Positions 38,001 through 50,162 of a stretch of DNA of 64,000 nt are shown here, piece by piece (position 1 is the first letter of the stretch; every line of letters starts with the position of its first letter). This DNA is from Marchantia polymorpha subsp. ruderalis (Eukaryota; Streptophyta; Marchantiopsida; Marchantiales; Marchantiaceae), in assembly GCA_037833965.1 (NCBI GenBank), contig AP031354.1, positions 3,264,001 through 3,328,000 of the forward strand. Direction: 5' to 3'. The translations under genes were made by a program, and so were the position numbers. The notes under the pieces are model-generated. The model saw only the letters and a list, made by a program, of their open reading frames with translations, was not told the origin of the DNA and ran no database searches.

Positions 38001-40648
38001 ATCGATCATTTGAATGGTATCGTTCATTTCGGTAGTCAGGTAACTAACTATCAACTCACTTCCTGTCTTTGCATCCGTTGTAGCCAGTCGGCTTATGAAT
38101 GTCCTGTTTGTACGCCCTGTTAATCCTGTTTGAACAATGTTTGGTTGTTTGTCACTTACAAGTTCTTGTGCTGTGGGCTCCTTCGACATTTGATGGCAGG
38201 ATTTGGAGTCCGATAAGATCAAGAACCATCTGACAATCCTTGCCAAGAGGTTGAACAAAGCCTTGACTCTTATCCAGCCACCTCTCCCGGTGGAGCGCGG
38301 TGCCAAGCAAACAATCCCTGTTGGCGACCTTCAAGAGAAGGTTGAGAAGGAACACAAGAAACTGTTGGCTCGTAAAGTTCTGATAGAGAGGCGCAAAGAA
38401 GAGCAGGAGCGCCAAATGCTTGAGATGGTAAGCGCTGATGTTACTACTCTTGGTTTGAATAATTTCGTCGACATCTCACTAACTCGTATTTTGCTTGTTT
38501 TTATCGTGAAACTTATCTCTCGAGCCAATGCTTGTGAGTGTGTTTTAGGAGAGGGAAGAAGAATCCAAGCGGTTGAAGCAGCAACGTCTTACCGAGGAGG
38601 CTGAAGCCAAGCGGCTGGCAAACGAATCGAAAAGGCGTGAAGAAGCGAGGATTCGAAAGGAAATTGAAGAGAAGGACCTCGAGGAAGCACGTTTGCTGTT
38701 AGCAGAAGCAGAAAAGAGAAAGGGAGGAAAGAAAAGCAAGAAGGCGACGGCTGATGGGGTGAGTGCATTTACTGTATTTTATGCAGCGTTTTATCCTGCT
38801 TAGCGTTCCGATTCTCCAGCTGACCGATATTTTTTGCTCGATCTTGTCGATATGCAGGATGGCACAAAGTTGACAAAGCAGAGTCTGATGGAGGAGGCTT
38901 TGTCAGAGCAGATTAAAGAAAGGCAGGAGATGGAGCGCAAGCTTCAAAAATTGTCGAAAACTATGGATCATCTGGAAAGAGCCAAACGTGAGGAGGAGAG
39001 GCCTCTGATCGAAGCCGCTTACCAAAAGCGACTTGCGGATGACGAGGTTTTCTATGCTCAACAGCAGGAGGTGTGTACCGTTACGTAGTTTTTGTACTCT
39101 GTTAGTGTTGCTTGTTGCACCTAAGCTTCACCCAGTAGCAAGAGTCGTTTAATCTGGACTTCTTGTAGTTTCCATTGGTATCAACGAGTGCCTGTACAGT
39201 CTGAGCTCGTTTCTGTAAAAGCTATAACACTTTGAATTCAGAATTTTACGTGAGATCGAGTCCAGGCTCCTCGTTAGGATTTTTGCTATGGAAAGCAACG
39301 ACCACTAATGACAAATCGTTCACTTCGTGCAGCAAACTATTGAGCAAAGCCGTATTCAGCATGCAGAAGACTTGATTGAGAAGAAAAGGCTCATGAAGAT
39401 GATCGACGACAAGGTAAATTGCTCATCCGTCAAGCATACTGATATTGGTAATTGTGTAACGCGATTGGGCATGTCTTTGACGATACCATTATCTGTACTG
39501 ACACTTCTGCTGTTTTCAGAATATTTTCCAAGCCCAAGTTGTGAGTCGCCGTCAAGGTGAGTTCGAGAAGCTAATGAGGGAGAGAGAGGAGAGACTTGCT
39601 GAGTTGAGGCTGTCTCGTCACTTGGACTGTGAACGACGCCGGAAGATGGAGTACTACCGACAACAGGAGGAGGCTCGTCTTCTTAGGATTAGGGAAGAAG
39701 AAGAGGCCCGCAAACGTGAAGGTAATTCGAAGCAAGCCCATTTGTCCTGAGTATAGAAGGTTTCTTGTGCAAATCTTGCCTTGCCGTCGATCATGTTCTT
39801 ACGTTCGCTCCACTTACATTGCAGAGGAGGAGAGAAGACGCAAGGAAGATGCCGAGCGTCGGGCCAAGTACGATGAAATCGCTGCCAAGCAGAGGCAACG
39901 TGAGGCCGAAGCAGAGGAGCGGGCGAAACGCGAGAGAGACGCTTTGTTGTCGAGCAGGCCTTCCCTGGATGAGAAGCCAGGCCGCTTCATTCCATCCTCT
40001 CTCCGCAAGAGATTGGAGGAGCCCGACCGAGCGGAGCGCGAACCCGAGTCTTGGACCAACAAGCCAACAAGGGATGTGGCCCCTGTGCCACCAGCTGCAG
40101 AGGAAAGAAGGCCTCAACTGTTTGGTGCCAACCGTGGACTCGGACCCCGAGAAGACAGTGGCAGCGACAAATGGCAGCGACCCGCGGAGCGTGAGCGAGA
40201 GCAACCAGAGGGTTCTGCACCACCTTCTACTGGGAAATATCAGCCGCCGGCTCGCACCGCCCAACGGTATGAACTACCACCCGCCCGTCGCGGTGATTTT
40301 GACTCGTCTCGGTCAGCGGGGCTTGAGCCGCCACCGGCTCGACCAGGAGCTGCTGGAGGTAGATATGGTGATCGCTTTGCAGATCGTGACCGAGAGCCTG
40401 AACGCACCAGAGGTTTTGGAAGCGACAGGACCGGTGGTGATAGAGAAGACCGCTGGAGCAGAGGAGGTGACCGCCCGCCGGTGCGAAGTAGTGGATTTGG
40501 TGCCGACAGAGGTGACAGAAGCGAACGGCCGAGTGTGTTTGGCGCTGACCGCGGCAGTAGAGACGACGCCCCGAGTTCTGATAAGTGGAGACGGCCTTCC
40601 AATCCAGATGCAGGCCGAAGCAATCCCCAAGACGATCAAGCCGCCTAG
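35026..40648 (+). CDS. EIF3A: Eukaryotic translation initiation factor 3 subunit a
   Basis: Twelve exons (35026-35071, 35320-36011, 36114-36482, 37374-37403, 37548-37775, 37878-38039, 38200-38427, 38549-38758, 38858-39070, 39333-39413, 39520-39721, 39825-40648) join in frame to 1094 aa; Arabidopsis eIF3a has 987. The N-terminus [12 protein letters not shown] and blocks such as [20 protein letters not shown] and [20 protein letters not shown] are near-identical to plant eIF3a. Residues about 1-370 form the helical-repeat part and about 370-510 the PCI domain. Then comes a long charged helix rich in E, K and R at about 560-880, and finally a low-complexity tail with GDR, GFG-DR and PPAR repeats. 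The tail is longer than in Arabidopsis. eIF3a scaffolds eIF3 on the 40S subunit and contacts eIF3b/g/i and mRNA. Exon 4 is a 30-nt microexon ([10 protein letters not shown]). Confidence 0.97.
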
Positions 40649-42780
40649 GCTTTATTTCTCTGAGCATGTTGTCTCCTTTGAGCAATGGAGCAGTAGTTAT
40701 CAATCTAGTAACTGTATTGCTTATGCATTGTTGTGTTCATGTCAGGTTCTTGTCCTGCATGATTTTGATCTTTTGATTGCTGGCTTCCTCTGGAAGTGGC
40801 TGGTAATTCTAAATTGCACATCACCCATTTGAACTTGCAATCTGTCGCGAGTTGGGTCATGTGTGCGAGCAAGCAGTGATGTAACAGTTCTGGCAATGAG
40901 GTATATTTGAGACTTCTATGAAGAGTTTTCTATTTCAGTCGATGTCACCTGTCTAGAGAAACCTGCAATTTTCAGGACTTCACAGTCTGCATTCTAAGAT
41001 GCTGTGTTTCATGACACCCAGTTGAGATACTTAATTAAATCTTGAAGGTTACAGTAGGGCTCGGGTGCCACTCAGGGTGGAGATTTTTTGGACCTATGTA
41101 AAGGTGATAACCTTTGAAGTACATGAGCTGGAAAGTCTGAGCTCATCGGAAAAGTAGAAGAAGTTCTAAGGGTTTAGATGTACGTGAAGACTCGGAATTT
41201 CAGTTACAATTCTTTTCCAAAGGAAGCAATCACATAAATGATGACAGGGCAATCGTGTATTTGTTCTGATCACTTCTTTGTTAATACAGGCTTGACAGTA
41301 CTCGGCCGTTGGATGTAGGGTTCATTTCTTCCTCATGTGAGATGGGGAGTCATGTGTGGTCGCCTTGTTTGATTGAAGTCTGCGTTCTTGTGATGCGTGT
41401 GATGCGTTTACTGAACAAAATATTCTGTGTTTGTTCTGGTAGAGAACCTTCGGCATTCCCTGCCAGTCATACCCCACGATAGAAGGCCATCTCAAGAGAC
41501 TTGAAAATTCCCTACTAGTCTTACCCCATGATAGAAGGCCATCTCAATGGTGTCGCATGCGAAACAGTTGTCATTAATTGATGATATTAGACGGTAGGCT
41601 TTTTTAAATTCAATCGGAGAGAGAGAGAGTAAGTAGATTAGTGAGCAGTATTTTGACTTGAGTTTTAAAACTAAGCAGAATGTATTTTTGTTGAGCAGTC
41701 AAACAACTTACTACTTTTTTGGTGAAACTTCTTTTCACTACTGTCTCAGTTAATGTATAATTATCTAAAAATAGCATTTAAATTTTACTCCTATATTCAT
41801 CTGACGAATATTCTGGATGCAACTGAAATGACATTAATATTAGTGGCCAGATCATCGAATGTTGGAGTGAGCTGATATTGAGAATACTACAATATCTGCT
41901 CTGTTCATAAATTACCATGTGAAAAGGGTAAACACTAATCTAAGAGACATAAATTAATTGATCTGTCATTGAGAATCAGATTTTTTTTTTTGATATCCTA
42001 TCTTAAGAGTATTTCCATTTCAAAATACTTGTGTGGGTATATTAAACTTGAACGTATCAGTGTATTCCAAAACAACCATCCATTCTTCCTACCTCAAACG
42101 AAAGCCACTAGAAGAGAGCTCAGGTTAAAATTTTCCATCAAAAAAAACATTATTTGTGTCATTACAAAAGATACATAATCAACTTCATATTTCTCCTCAA
42201 TTATATAAGTTGACACAAGAAAGAACTCTCTTTTATAGATGTAGTTTATGAAATTGCCAGTGACATTCATTATGTGTATTCATGAATGTTCAAATTTATA
42301 ATACACTTCAGTGATTCTAAGATATAAGAAATTTGATCTACTGCAGACATAACGACCACTAGCCTCTACAAAAATGCCTAACTTTTGTTGCTTTTAATAC
42401 TTGGCTGTTTACCAGATGTAACAGGGATATAACGGAAATGGTGAAGCACTAATGATACCGTAGGAGGAAGAAAAAAGAAGAAATTGGTGTTTTTTCTTTT
42501 CTGACAAACCAATGGCAAGACTACGTAGATGGATCGGAGACTGATGATCTTTAAAGGCAGAGAAGAAAAATATATAGCGGGAGTTTCTGAGTTCTAAGAT
42601 CTAGACCCGGCGAAATGAGTATCCAATGAACTTGTGAAATGTAAAATATTGTATTGTATCTACTTGTCCAAGAATGACCTTGTTCTACCAAAGAACTCTT
42701 CCTACGCCAGATTTATTTGCTTGATGGTACCCCTGCGGAAAGTATATGAGAAGGCCGCCAGAAATGCAACGTTGGACGCT
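40649..42780. other. 3' flank of eIF3a and intergenic region
   Basis: The first few hundred bases should be the eIF3a 3' untranslated region. A 52-bp tandem duplication is present at about 41455-41547 (CCC(A/C)(C/T)GATAGAAGGCCATCTC in both units). No further gene was found. Confidence 0.45.
41455..41547. repeat. Two-copy tandem repeat, 52-bp period
   Basis: The copies starting at 41455 and 41507 share ATTCCC, AGTC, ACCCCA and GATAGAAGGCCATCTCAA in the same order, with a handful of substitutions. Confidence 0.75.
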
Positions 42781-42789
42781 GCACCTTGC

Positions 42790-44200
42790 ACTGCTCATTG
42801 AAGACGGCAATTGGCATCATCGGTAAGCATCTTGAACAAAATCATGGACTCTCTGCGAGATCCGCGGACGCACCCTGTGCAGACCAGTCTAGCACGCATA
42901 CAGTTTTGACGCTGTACGCTTCCATCAGCAAATCGTGATCGGCCCGCATCGACAGTTCTGTGGCTGAATATGTCATCGTAGCGACGTTGCAGCACACGCA
43001 TACCGAATCAAAATCCTTCAAATCGTTCATGAACATTGCGGTGCTCGGCTACGTCATCAAATCAGCTCGCATGAAGAAAAGTTGCATTTTGAAAATGTAT
43101 GTCCTGCTGAAATACTTGATGATCGCACTATTCAAATCGCTTGCATCTAAAGTATCCATCACCTACGACGGTTGGTCAAACGCGTTGACGAAGGAATTTT
43201 ATTCGGTGACGGTGCATTGGGTCCACTCTGCAACTGATGTTTTTTTCGACACGTTGTTTGATTTTTTCTACATATTGCTTGGTGCCAGATGCGGCTTGCG
43301 TTGTGCCGAGTTCATCTTCAATTTGCTCTGTGCGTTCGGCTTGGACAAACGGCTTCTCGTGATTGTGTTTGACAACGGCTCTGAATCAATTAACTCTAGA
43401 ATGCATTTGTCATCGAAACGCTGTCATATGATCACCGTTTGCGATGCTTCACACATTCATTCCAGCTTGGGATAAATGTTGCTATTAAAGTCATCCAACC
43501 ATCTATTGCAATGCTACGCAAAGCGACCGTCATGCTTCACAGTGGCAAAACTTGACTAGCAGCGTTTTGCAAGACTTGACTTGCAGCGTTTTGCAATTGC
43601 TGAGTACCAGCGCAATATGGAGCCACCATGGTTAGACGTTGTGACAAGGTGAGGATCCAAAAACAACATGCTCGTAGCATTGCTGAAATGTCGTCAAGCA
43701 ATAACAATGAAAGTTGGATTCGACGATATTGCTAAGGATTTTGTTGACGTTACCGATTTGTCTAATGACAGATGTCTGATCTGCCCTGGCTGCAAGCGGC
43801 GTCGTTACTCTAATGGCTAAAAATTCCATCCAAAATAAGTATTGTCAAGAGCGGCTCGAAATACTGCACGATAAGTATAGCACAAATTGCTATCGACGAA
43901 GCTGTCTATCATTGCAACAAATTTATATCAAGTGATGATCTAGTGATCAGTAATGCCATATCAATTTCTCTTGCGACAATGATGCCATATCAACAGCACT
44001 TCAACAAGCGGTCTGCTCATATTGCACAGTTTTTGAACCCTCGCCTATCAATATCATCAGCTGAGCACGAAGCTACGGCGATCACATACATCAAGATCTT
44101 GATGACTACGGCCTATTCTACAGCTATTCGCTGGAAGTGCGGCATCACGCGTTCGTCCCAATGATGAGCGTCGATCGGCCTGCTCTGTTCAATCTCATAG
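42790..44200 (+). pseudogene. Relic of a hAT-family (BED-type) transposase
   Basis: A plus-strand frame at 42960-43475 contains SITYDGWSN followed by EFYSVTVHWV, then LVIVFDNGSESINSR. This is the order seen in hAT transposases: the catalytic-core sequence DGWTS, then VTxHY, then DNASNN. A second frame at 43943-44164 carries YQQHFNKRSAHIAQFLNPRL, resembling the later hAT segment IAxxLDPRxK. The two are separated by stops and frame changes. No BED zinc finger or C-terminal dimerisation block was found, and terminal inverted repeats were not identified. It is a dead DNA transposon. Confidence 0.65.
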
Positions 44201-44780
44201 CGTCCCAATGATGAGCTGCGCTGAATTAGCAATGCTTTTCAGGGCGCGTCGGCAATGGCAGTAAACTTTGCTCACAGACAAGGAAATTAATTGCGAATTT
44301 GGCACCGATGAATCTTCGTCGGTGCCTCATTCATCCATGTACAATAGTTACTTATGAGTTACAATAAATAAATAAATAAATATAAATAAATAAATATTAC
44401 TATTTGGGAAGATGTGACGAATCAACTGTACATGTGCCGTTAGTTAGTACAAACTTTTATGACAAATTTTGCACGTCCAGATTTATCAAATTTGGCAATT
44501 GCCAAAATAGCAAAGGCCTGCTCATGAGTGAACTCAGGGTTGCGCTTGCCAGGAAGGCAGCGGGAGGCCATACCGTCGACTGCGATGCAAAGATGACTTT
44601 CATAACAGGGCTACTATACTCCTGAGATCCACTGTAGTCTGTGACGTGCTATTACGTTTTGACTAATTCGACAAAAAAATGCGAGTAAACGAAACCCTTG
44701 GCATGCTATAACCATCAACTGGCAACTAGATTAGTAACGAAGATTAGTAACGATTGATGAGGGAGTGGGGGTACCACTTG
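44201..44780. other. Intergenic, with a TAAA microsatellite
   Basis: TAAATAAATAAATA repeats occur at about 44362-44397. No gene is supported. Confidence 0.45.
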
Positions 44781-45210
44781 GCCCCTGTGTCAGTCTCATG
44801 CGCTTCTTCTTATTCTCGAAGTAGTTAATCCGAAACCTTTTCCTGAAACTTCATAAATCTTCTATTCGTCGACGAAACATCGCCCGAGCATCCGTCAGCC
44901 GGACACTTCATCCTCGCCTTGGCCTCGAAAGCCATCTCGACCTCGAAGGCCAACCAGATCACCAGATCCGCTAAGCTCAATTCTGGCGAGCCCTGCGATA
45001 TCTTAGTGGCATGAACCATAAGTCAGTCTCATACGCTTCTTGTCCTCGGAGTATTTCCGAAACCTGTTCGACATATCTTATATCCGACCTCGAAGCATAG
45101 GGGGGCCTTCCTTCAACCTGACGTAACATCATCCTCGTCCGGGAATTCGCGACCTTGATGATGGCCTGGAGAACCAAATCTTTCACCACAGACAATCGGA
45201 ACGATTCTGG
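44775..45210 (-). repeat. Tandem duplication of the 3' half of the LBD-like locus
   Basis: Two diverged copies, about 45020-45210 and 44775-44995, share the order GATTTGGT/GATCTGGT, CGAGGATGA, GATTT/GATAT, GTTTCGGA and GAGACTGACT/GAGACTGACA. The second copy, preceded by ATATCGCAG (a plausible splice acceptor), encodes SLADLVIWLAFEVE then CPADGCSGDVSS. That is closer to the usual LOB C-terminal part (SLVYEA...DPVYGCVG) than the first copy. Confidence 0.6.
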
Positions 45211-45384
45211 AATCCCGTGCAGTAACTCAATGACATTGACTATATCGAAATGTGCATGAACAATAGCGAACTTCAAAGGCTGATCTGCAGGAAAGTAAGG
45301 TGCGAGTACGCACTCGTCCGTGCACCTCTTTCGTAGATATTTGCATGATGCGCAACGCGAGCTCGCTCCGCTACTGTGCCGCAT
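44977..45384 (-). CDS. LBD (LOB-domain) like protein, divergent, possibly decaying
   Basis: From an ATG at 45384 the frame gives 135 aa. The zinc-binding block reads CASCKYLRKRCTDEC, an exact C-x2-C-x6-C-x3-C, followed by APYFPADQPLKFAIVH, as in plant LOB-domain transcription factors. The next element, normally FGASNV, is altered to FDIVNV, and the usual leucine-zipper-like spacing downstream is poorly kept. LBD proteins act in the nucleus as DNA-binding regulators of organ boundaries and callus or root formation in seed plants; nothing here shows a target. The intact zinc motif argues for recent function, the altered GAS block and truncation argue for decay. An alternative 3' part lies just downstream as a tandem duplicate. 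Confidence 0.55.
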   Translation of the reverse strand: MRHSSGASSRCASCKYLRKRCTDECVLAPYFPADQPLKFAIVHAHFDIVNVIELLHGIPESFRLSVVKDLVLQAIIKVANSRTRMMLRQVEGRPPYASRSDIRYVEQVSEILRGQEAYETDLWFMPLRYRRARQN

Positions 45385-46590
45385 CGTGTTATAAACCATA
45401 ACTCGCCTGCGAGTCCACAGTCTGTGGAATAGTGTGATAATTGTCAAATATATATGTGAAATCAATATGAGGTCTATTGTCCCAAAATTGGGCACCATAG
45501 CGGTCCCAATTTTGTTTCCGAGCGTCTCCACATTTATTCGCGGCACCGACGAGTCATTTACGATGTTTCGGATTTTAGAATATCACCCATAATTGTGAAG
45601 AGAACAAATCTGGGACTAAAGACACTGACGCATCTTGCGCTACGCGGCTCAAGTCGGCGGCTGTGGCAAAGAAACAAACTGAAAATTCTGCAAGCTGTGC
45701 GCGACGTGACTAACTATACAATAATACAAGGAAAATATTATAGGAATAATACAAGACTAATAACGCATCTTCTGGTTACACGGAGCTTATATTAAGACAG
45801 ATATGATAAATATTCATTTATCGTACATGTTTAAATTTTTTTTTTATTATATCATTGTTATTTTTAAAAATACAATTAAAGAGCACGGCTCACTTTAATC
45901 ATGCGTCCGGAAGATGGTGTCACCTGAAGTTTCCCTGAGTTTACACCGGAATGAGCTAAAGGTGGTAATTTGAGGGTAGATGTCAATATCTTCGGCGTGC
46001 TGTTATTTGCTTCTGTACCAGTAAATAGGGCGACTTTCACATTTTACGAACAACAAAAACCTTCCACTTTAATTTTGAGATGCAGTATCTTCACCTCTGA
46101 GCGTGGAGAAAAAATTAGGAATCATGATCCAAAACTGTATTCAATTATATATAACTGAGATTGTTGAACACTTGAGAAAATTTAGGCACTAGAATTTACA
46201 TAACTTTCAAGCAACATTTCAAATTCCCAGTTCGTCAATTTATTAGCTGTCTGGCGGTCCCCCTAAACCAGCCGCTCCGTGCTCCCTGCCGCCCACACAC
46301 CTTCCGAACGATATTGGCCCCGTGGAACTATCTGCTCGTGGGTTCTGAATGAGCACCGCTATTTACGAATGCCGATTTAGGCGAAGCGTCTTCCCAGCCT
46401 TTAGCCTTATCTATATCTATCTAACTACATTACCCGGGGCTCGGGCGGGCCTTCCGGACTGGCCCAAGCCCGGCAGAATATTCGTCTCTACTTTTATTCC
46501 CCGCAGTCGTCGTCCAACAAGCACTTCGCATCCTTGACTAACCATACCTCCAACTTGGTGTACCTAGTCAGTGTACCTAAGGAGTCACCA
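45385..46590. other. Intergenic
   Basis: It contains AT-rich sequence, then a GC-richer block at about 46240-46520. No coding frame was recognised. Confidence 0.4.
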
Positions 46591-46726
46591 ATGTTGTTCA
46601 AGCAGGCCAGCACGACACAGCTGCATGCGAGACAGGACCTTTGTCGGAGTTGCTTTGCAAGGTGAGGTTACGTTTGATAGTTGACCATCTATTCAATCTA
46701 TTTACTAGCCTTTGCCGCACCTCTAG

Positions 46727-46815
46727 GACAGGATGGTTATGAAACACACGACGTACCTGGAAAGATTTCCAATCGGTACCAGAGTTGAAGCTGTTTGGAG
46801 CGAAGATGGTGAATG
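46727..46815 (+). pseudogene. Isolated Tudor-like exon (SMN/SPF30-type)
   Basis: Between an acceptor CACCTCTAG and a donor TG|GTGAGT lies an 89-nt exon ending FPIGTRVEAVWSEDGEW. This matches the first strands of the Tudor domain of plant SPF30/SMN-like splicing factors (FPVGTKVQAVFSDDGEWYDA). No exon with the expected YDATI continuation was found in the following 1.5 kb, which is AT-rich. An upstream exon candidate ends with a donor near 46661 (AAG|GTGAGG). It is most likely a captured or left-over gene fragment; a gene with very long introns is possible. Confidence 0.45.
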
Positions 46816-46829
46816 GTGAGTTGTACCTC

Positions 46830-48390
46830 TGTACTTACGTCTACGTACTTTATTTTTAAGTATTAATTTCTAAGAACCTAAATTTTTAGAGGTGATTTTT
46901 ATAATTGAGTTTCAGCACTTTTGTGAATAATATAAACCACAAATATATACGAAGCATCTTCGTCTGAAAAAATTTATGTATTTATATTAAGTCACATGTT
47001 TTGTTGTTTAATTTTATATACACATATTTGATTCAACATAACATTTTCTTCATCTTTAAATTATGTTTCATATTTTTTTATAAAATGATATCAATGGATG
47101 GTTCCATTAAGCAACATAGTAAAGAAGACTTATTTACTTAAGTAAATAAAAATTTGGCGCAAAGTTTTTTTTACAATATTATGTTATCTTTATAAATTAT
47201 GGTTAATTTATTTGTTCAATTGAGTTAAAATTGCTTGAAAATTATTATTTACGATATTATCTTATTTTTATAGTCTTCGTTAATAATGAATGTGTTAAAA
47301 TTTAAAAAAAGTTCTGCTCAGATTTTATCATATAAACTCTTATTTATTTTAAAATCTAAATTTTAAGTTTAAGAAAAAATCTGAGGAGAATTTATCATTT
47401 ACAATATTATTTAGCGCTAATTTCCTCGAATGCTTCGCCATCGCCGCCGATCATCAACATGTTTGTTACCAACCAAAAGATTCTGTGCAAGTATACGACA
47501 TATACAATGTAGTATTCTTAGCACGAACCTTGAAGTTTTTCCACAGTATATTTGAAATGTAATATAATATATTTGTAAAAAAATCCAATGCAAACATTCC
47601 ACAATTTTGTGCTTTGGAATCCCAAAAAAATGGTAAAAATAATTAAACATCTTGAACAAGGATAAAATAAAAACAAGTAAAGAAATTGAGCATTTTAACT
47701 TGTATCTACAAATTCTATTACCATCAATTTTCAAAGTTGTGTTGAAGTCTGAAATTTAATCATCACGAAACAATGTGATTGATTCTTCATTATTTACAAA
47801 AATGGAGTCTTTATAGTAGTATTTTTGAAAAAATAACAGAACTTTTGGAATAATTATCACGTAATAAAATAAAATAATGTAGATACTTTCTATAATTAAT
47901 CAAGTTTACAATAAATCTTGTAAATATGAAAATGTTTTCATTTAAAAATTTAAAAATTTAATTTAGATTTATTATACGCATGAAAATTTTACATAACTTT
48001 TGAATTGTTGTTGTCGTGAATACGAAACAAAGATAATAACAATTATAAGATAGAATTTATTTTAATTATTTTGCAATAAATTTATAAAATAAAAATTTGA
48101 AAATTTGTATGTACAAAATAAACTTTTAAAAAATTACTTTCAATCTTTTAAGCACAGGCACAACGAATTCATATTTGGGATCTCTGACTTTGGAAACAAA
48201 AAATTTTAACAACAAAAGTACTAAAACTATTATCAGAGCTTTTATTAACTCACACGTATAATGTAAGTGCTAGAAATATAAGGGTTTAGAATAAATGTAA
48301 ATTTGAATCCTAAGAGAGCTAATCTAAATCACTCAAGGACTTAAGTAGACTCCTAAAATAGTATGAATTGAATTCATTTTTATTTTCTTC
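46830..48390. other. AT-rich intergenic region
   Basis: No gene was recognised. The run near 48376-48396 reads as an A-rich tract on the minus strand and may mark the 3' end of the LINE that begins there. Confidence 0.4.
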
Positions 48391-50157
48391 TTTTGGCATT
48401 TCTCCGGATCCAAACAAACCAACTTACTACACCTCTCATCAGAACCCATAAATCAGCCACATGCCCAAGATATTTTGGGAAGGGCTGCTTGAGTAGGCAT
48501 TGAGCTCACTTCAATCTGGTCCATGGCGGTGCTCTTATAGAGATCCATGCGGCATGATACAACATGGTAAAGGCAAAGTCCCACACAGATGAGGCATCTT
48601 CACACTCATAAAAGCAGTGTTGGAGTGATTTTCGAACACATGCAGAGCAACAAACGCATTGAGCCAATGTTGCATTATGGCTCTGATGACGCCATTTGTT
48701 TACAACGATGGCTTTGTGGAGCAGGCTTCACAGAAAACCTACTTCCCTGCATGGGCGTTCGTGTCTCCAGATCTTTCCCCAGTTTGAGACGAACGTTGGG
48801 TGCACATGGCCCAACCATTTCACGGCAATTGACAGGCTCAAGTAAAGCCTCGGGTTCCGCCAGGTTCTTCCCTTTTTGATGATGTAGCTGAAGAAACCTT
48901 CTCCCGGGCGCCATTTCCATCTTCTAGTATGAAAGGTAAGGTCAATAGGTGCAAGAAACCTAAGGATGAGGACAGTCTTAGTACGCTGTCTTGGAGGAAG
49001 CGCAATGACTCAAACTCTACGCACTTACCCATGTAGTGGCCAGGGCTCGGGACCGTGCTCGAGTTGAGCAATAAGGGCTTGCGAGTGCATGCCCATCTGA
49101 TATACTTGGATTGAGGCTGGGATGAGAAGATCAGTCCCTGATGGTGACAGGAACGGTTGAAAGTCACTGGTAGCTTGGAAGATAGCGTCTGGAAGTAGCT
49201 GGTTGTCATCTGGGAAAATTCCCACCCATTCCTCCTCCTTTGACAGATGTGGGTTGATCGTGAGCAGTTGGTGCCATGCTGTAGGAATACAATTAAAGCT
49301 CGATCTTTCTGCGTTCATCATCGTGCAAATCAAATTCTCGTTGAAGCAATTCCCAAGACTTGGGGATCGAGGTGTTTGGTTCTCACAAATCCTTCAGAAA
49401 CTGGAGGCTGGCTACTGCTAGTTGACACGCACGCGCATATGTGAATCCAAACGCCACTCCGAGAAAATGTGTCGTCCACCAGAGATTGGTGTCCTCAACC
49501 TCTTCAACATTCCGCGAGGGAATTGCATCCACCTGCGGGCTCAAGGACCTCCATGCATGCAAGAGGCGGTTCTACATTCTTGAGCCTGCAGATGCAGAAA
49601 ACTTGGCTAGTAGCGTCCAATGAAAGTTCAATGGCCAGGCTCGATAATTAGATGACTAGACTTGTATTAGGCGGTTACAAAGGAGCCCATGTAGGGAGGA
49701 GTTGCCTAACTCCATTGCTTTCACAATCCATTTCCCCATAAGAGCGATGAGGGCCTCCTCTAGATCGACAATGCATAATCTCCAGACTTCCTTGCTTGCG
49801 CAACTATCGTTCCATGATACACGAGATCTGGCGCACTCTTCTGTACCCTTCCATAGAAAGTTACAAAGTGCGGCACGAATGGCTTGTAAAATCTTTCTGA
49901 AGCCTACTCATATACTCAAAAAGTACCACAATGTAGATAGTAGCAATGAGTTGACTATCACTGCCTTAGCTCCTAAGGAAAGATGTAATGAAGACCAGTA
50001 CTTGAGCTTCTTCAAAATTTTGCCCTGCTGAAACTCATCAACGTCTAGCATTGCTAAGTTTGGTCTAAACGGAGTCCCTAGTAGCTAATGGAGTTCATGT
50101 GGAGGAGCCACGATGCATCCAAGGAGTGCAACTAGTGAGGAGTGTCAATTCTACTGT
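48390..50157 (-). pseudogene. LINE ORF2, C-terminal part (end of RT, thumb, zf-RVT-like)
   Basis: Minus-strand translation gives AIRAALCNFLWKGTEEC, VSWNDSCASKE and LEEALIALMGKWIVKA, the conserved region after RT in plant LINEs. Downstream a CVCC...HCFYECEDASSVW pattern follows zf-RVT. Frames change several times. It ends near the A-rich tract at about 48390. Confidence 0.75.
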
Positions 50158-50162
50158 ACCAG

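Noticed and set aside
40227-40703. Antisense open frames over the eIF3a tail
   Set aside because: They arise from the GDR/PPAR repeats read on the other strand; no domain and no splice logic.
39765-40832. Long open frame overlapping the last eIF3a exon in another frame
   Set aside because: It is a shadow of the GC-rich repetitive eIF3a tail; its translation resembles no protein and it runs through the eIF3a stop into 3' untranslated sequence.
41455-41547. Possible CRISPR-like repeat
   Set aside because: Only two units with substitutions throughout and no constant repeat/variable spacer pattern; it is a tandem duplication in a plant genome.
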